The notes beneath the pieces were generated by a model. That model was not told where the DNA came from and made no database searches. It saw nothing but the letters and a program-made list of their open reading frames with translations. Positions 63,411 to 64,000 of a stretch of 64,000 nucleotides of DNA are shown one piece after another. A program made the translations under genes and the position numbers. Every line of letters begins with the position of its first letter. Positions within the stretch are counted from its first letter, which is position 1. Origin of the DNA: Methanothrix thermoacetophila PT (lineage in GTDB: Archaea; Halobacteriota; Methanosarcinia; Methanotrichales; Methanotrichaceae); contig NC_008553.1 in NCBI RefSeq assembly GCF_000014945.1, positions 868,001-932,000 of the forward strand, read 5' to 3'.

Positions 63411-64000
63411 TCAGGCGGTCAGTTCGAGGGTGTATGTGGAACCTGTTCTCCTGAGCCGCTGTGCTTTCATCGCCTCGACGAATGCCAAAAATGGAGGCGA
63501 TGGCCTGCCCGGCCTCGACCTCATCTCGGGATGAAACTGACACGCGAAGAAGAAGGGATGTCCCGGGATCTCCATGATCTCCATCAGATCCCCGTTCCTT
63601 CCTGAGAAGAGTAGCCCGTTCTTCTCGAGTACCTCGATGTATGCCGGGTTCACCTCATATCTGTGCCTGTGCCGCTCAACGATCTCCGTGGTGCCGTAGA
63701 TCCTGTGGGCGAGAGTGCCCTCGATGAGATGTGCGGGATAGTTGCCCAGCCGCATCGTCGCCCCCATCTGCCTGACCTTCTCCTGCTCCGGTAGCAGCGC
63801 GATGACAGGATGCGGCGTCTCGCCGAACTCTGTGCTCGACGCACCCTCAAGACCACAGACGTTCCGGGCGAACTCTATGACTGCGAGCTGCATTCCGAAA
63901 CATATCCCAAGGTACGGTATCCCTTTCTCCCTCGCGTACCTTATGGCGTTCATCTTGCCCTCGGTGCCCCGCGCCCCAAAACCTCCCGGCACAAGTATGC
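63411..64000 (-). CDS. pyrG: CTP synthase, C-terminal glutaminase part (runs off right edge)
   Basis: The frame is open from the window edge and ends at 63411. It encodes the class I glutamine amidotransferase domain: [19 protein letters not shown], the nucleophile Cys in [32 protein letters not shown] and the His-Glu pair in [22 protein letters not shown] synthase makes CTP from UTP, ATP and glutamine. The synthetase domain lies beyond the window. The catalytic triad is complete. Confidence 0.95.
   Translation of the reverse strand, partial: ILVPGGFGARGTEGKMNAIRYAREKGIPYLGICFGMQLAVIEFARNVCGLEGASSTEFGETPHPVIALLPEQEKVRQMGATMRLGNYPAHLIEGTLAHRIYGTTEIVERHRHRYEVNPAYIEVLEKNGLLFSGRNGDLMEIMEIPGHPFFFACQFHPEMRSRPGRPSPPFLAFVEAMKAQRLRRTGSTYTLELTA

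Overview
The window is a piece of an archaeal chromosome, almost certainly from a methanogen. Direct indicators are mtd (F420-dependent methylene-H4MPT dehydrogenase), an MfnE-type kinase of methanofuran synthesis, an AksF/homoaconitase-type pair of coenzyme B synthesis, archaeal riboflavin synthase, the EF-2/EF-1alpha/S10 block, S17e, aEF-1beta, Nop5, archaeal tRNAs (one with a bulge-helix-bulge intron) and TATA-box promoters. The moderately GC-rich coding sequence and the many secreted repeat proteins recall Methanothrix (Methanosaeta); that genus assignment is inference from memory, not a search.

Layout. 0-7 kb: end of valS, a CYTH protein, mtd, a lamin-tail exported protein, a HEAT-repeat protein, a PHP phosphoesterase, an MgtC/DUF4010 membrane protein and an EamA transporter. 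7-12 kb: a DUF1616-like membrane-anchored protein with seven tandem extracellular modules, an exported partner, a TnpB-like 3' fossil and initiator tRNA-Met. 12-20.3 kb: pgk, a DHH phosphoesterase, a TrkA-type K+ regulator, then EF-2, EF-1alpha, S10 and an intron-containing tRNA-Arg(CCG). 20.3-28.7 kb: EngB-like GTPase, a zinc-ribbon ORF, dapB, dapA, S17e, thiDN, a TPR-like protein, DUF61, Nop5, HIT and enolase. 28.8-37.5 kb: a 1202-residue beta-propeller surface protein, CobN and a metal/corrinoid-type binding protein. 37.6-46 kb: tRNA-Ala, aEF-1beta, a zinc-ribbon protein, MfnE, NAD kinase, IMPase/FBPase, riboflavin synthase, hisD, DNA ligase, homoserine dehydrogenase and its ACT partner. 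46-50 kb: a short beta-helix protein, DUF2124, tRNA-Ile and a PspA-PspAA / PspAB-HtpX envelope-stress module. 50-51.4 kb: an AT-rich, gene-poor island bounded by inverted repeats. 51.9-54.2 kb: a three-gene operon (homoaconitase-type small subunit, unknown protein, homoisocitrate/isopropylmalate dehydrogenase). 54.6-57.6 kb: a large subtilisin-like protease. 57.6-61.1 kb: a Dpp/Opp-type ABC transporter without its binding protein. 61.6-63.4 kb: a voltage-gated K+ channel gene cut by an IS5-type element with a clear 9-bp target duplication. 63.4 kb to the edge: C-terminal part of pyrG.

Most interesting: (1) the channel::IS disruption, whose reading frame is restored exactly by removing the element and one target copy; (2) the putative coenzyme B operon with an unknown Cys/His-containing protein between two enzymes; (3) the AT-rich island with 21-bp inverted ends, plus two ~105-bp direct repeats around the aks-like operon; (4) a family of 75-100 bp inverted-repeat intergenic elements; (5) a 14-nt BHB intron in tRNA-Arg; (6) a 28-repeat propeller protein fitting four seven-bladed rings.
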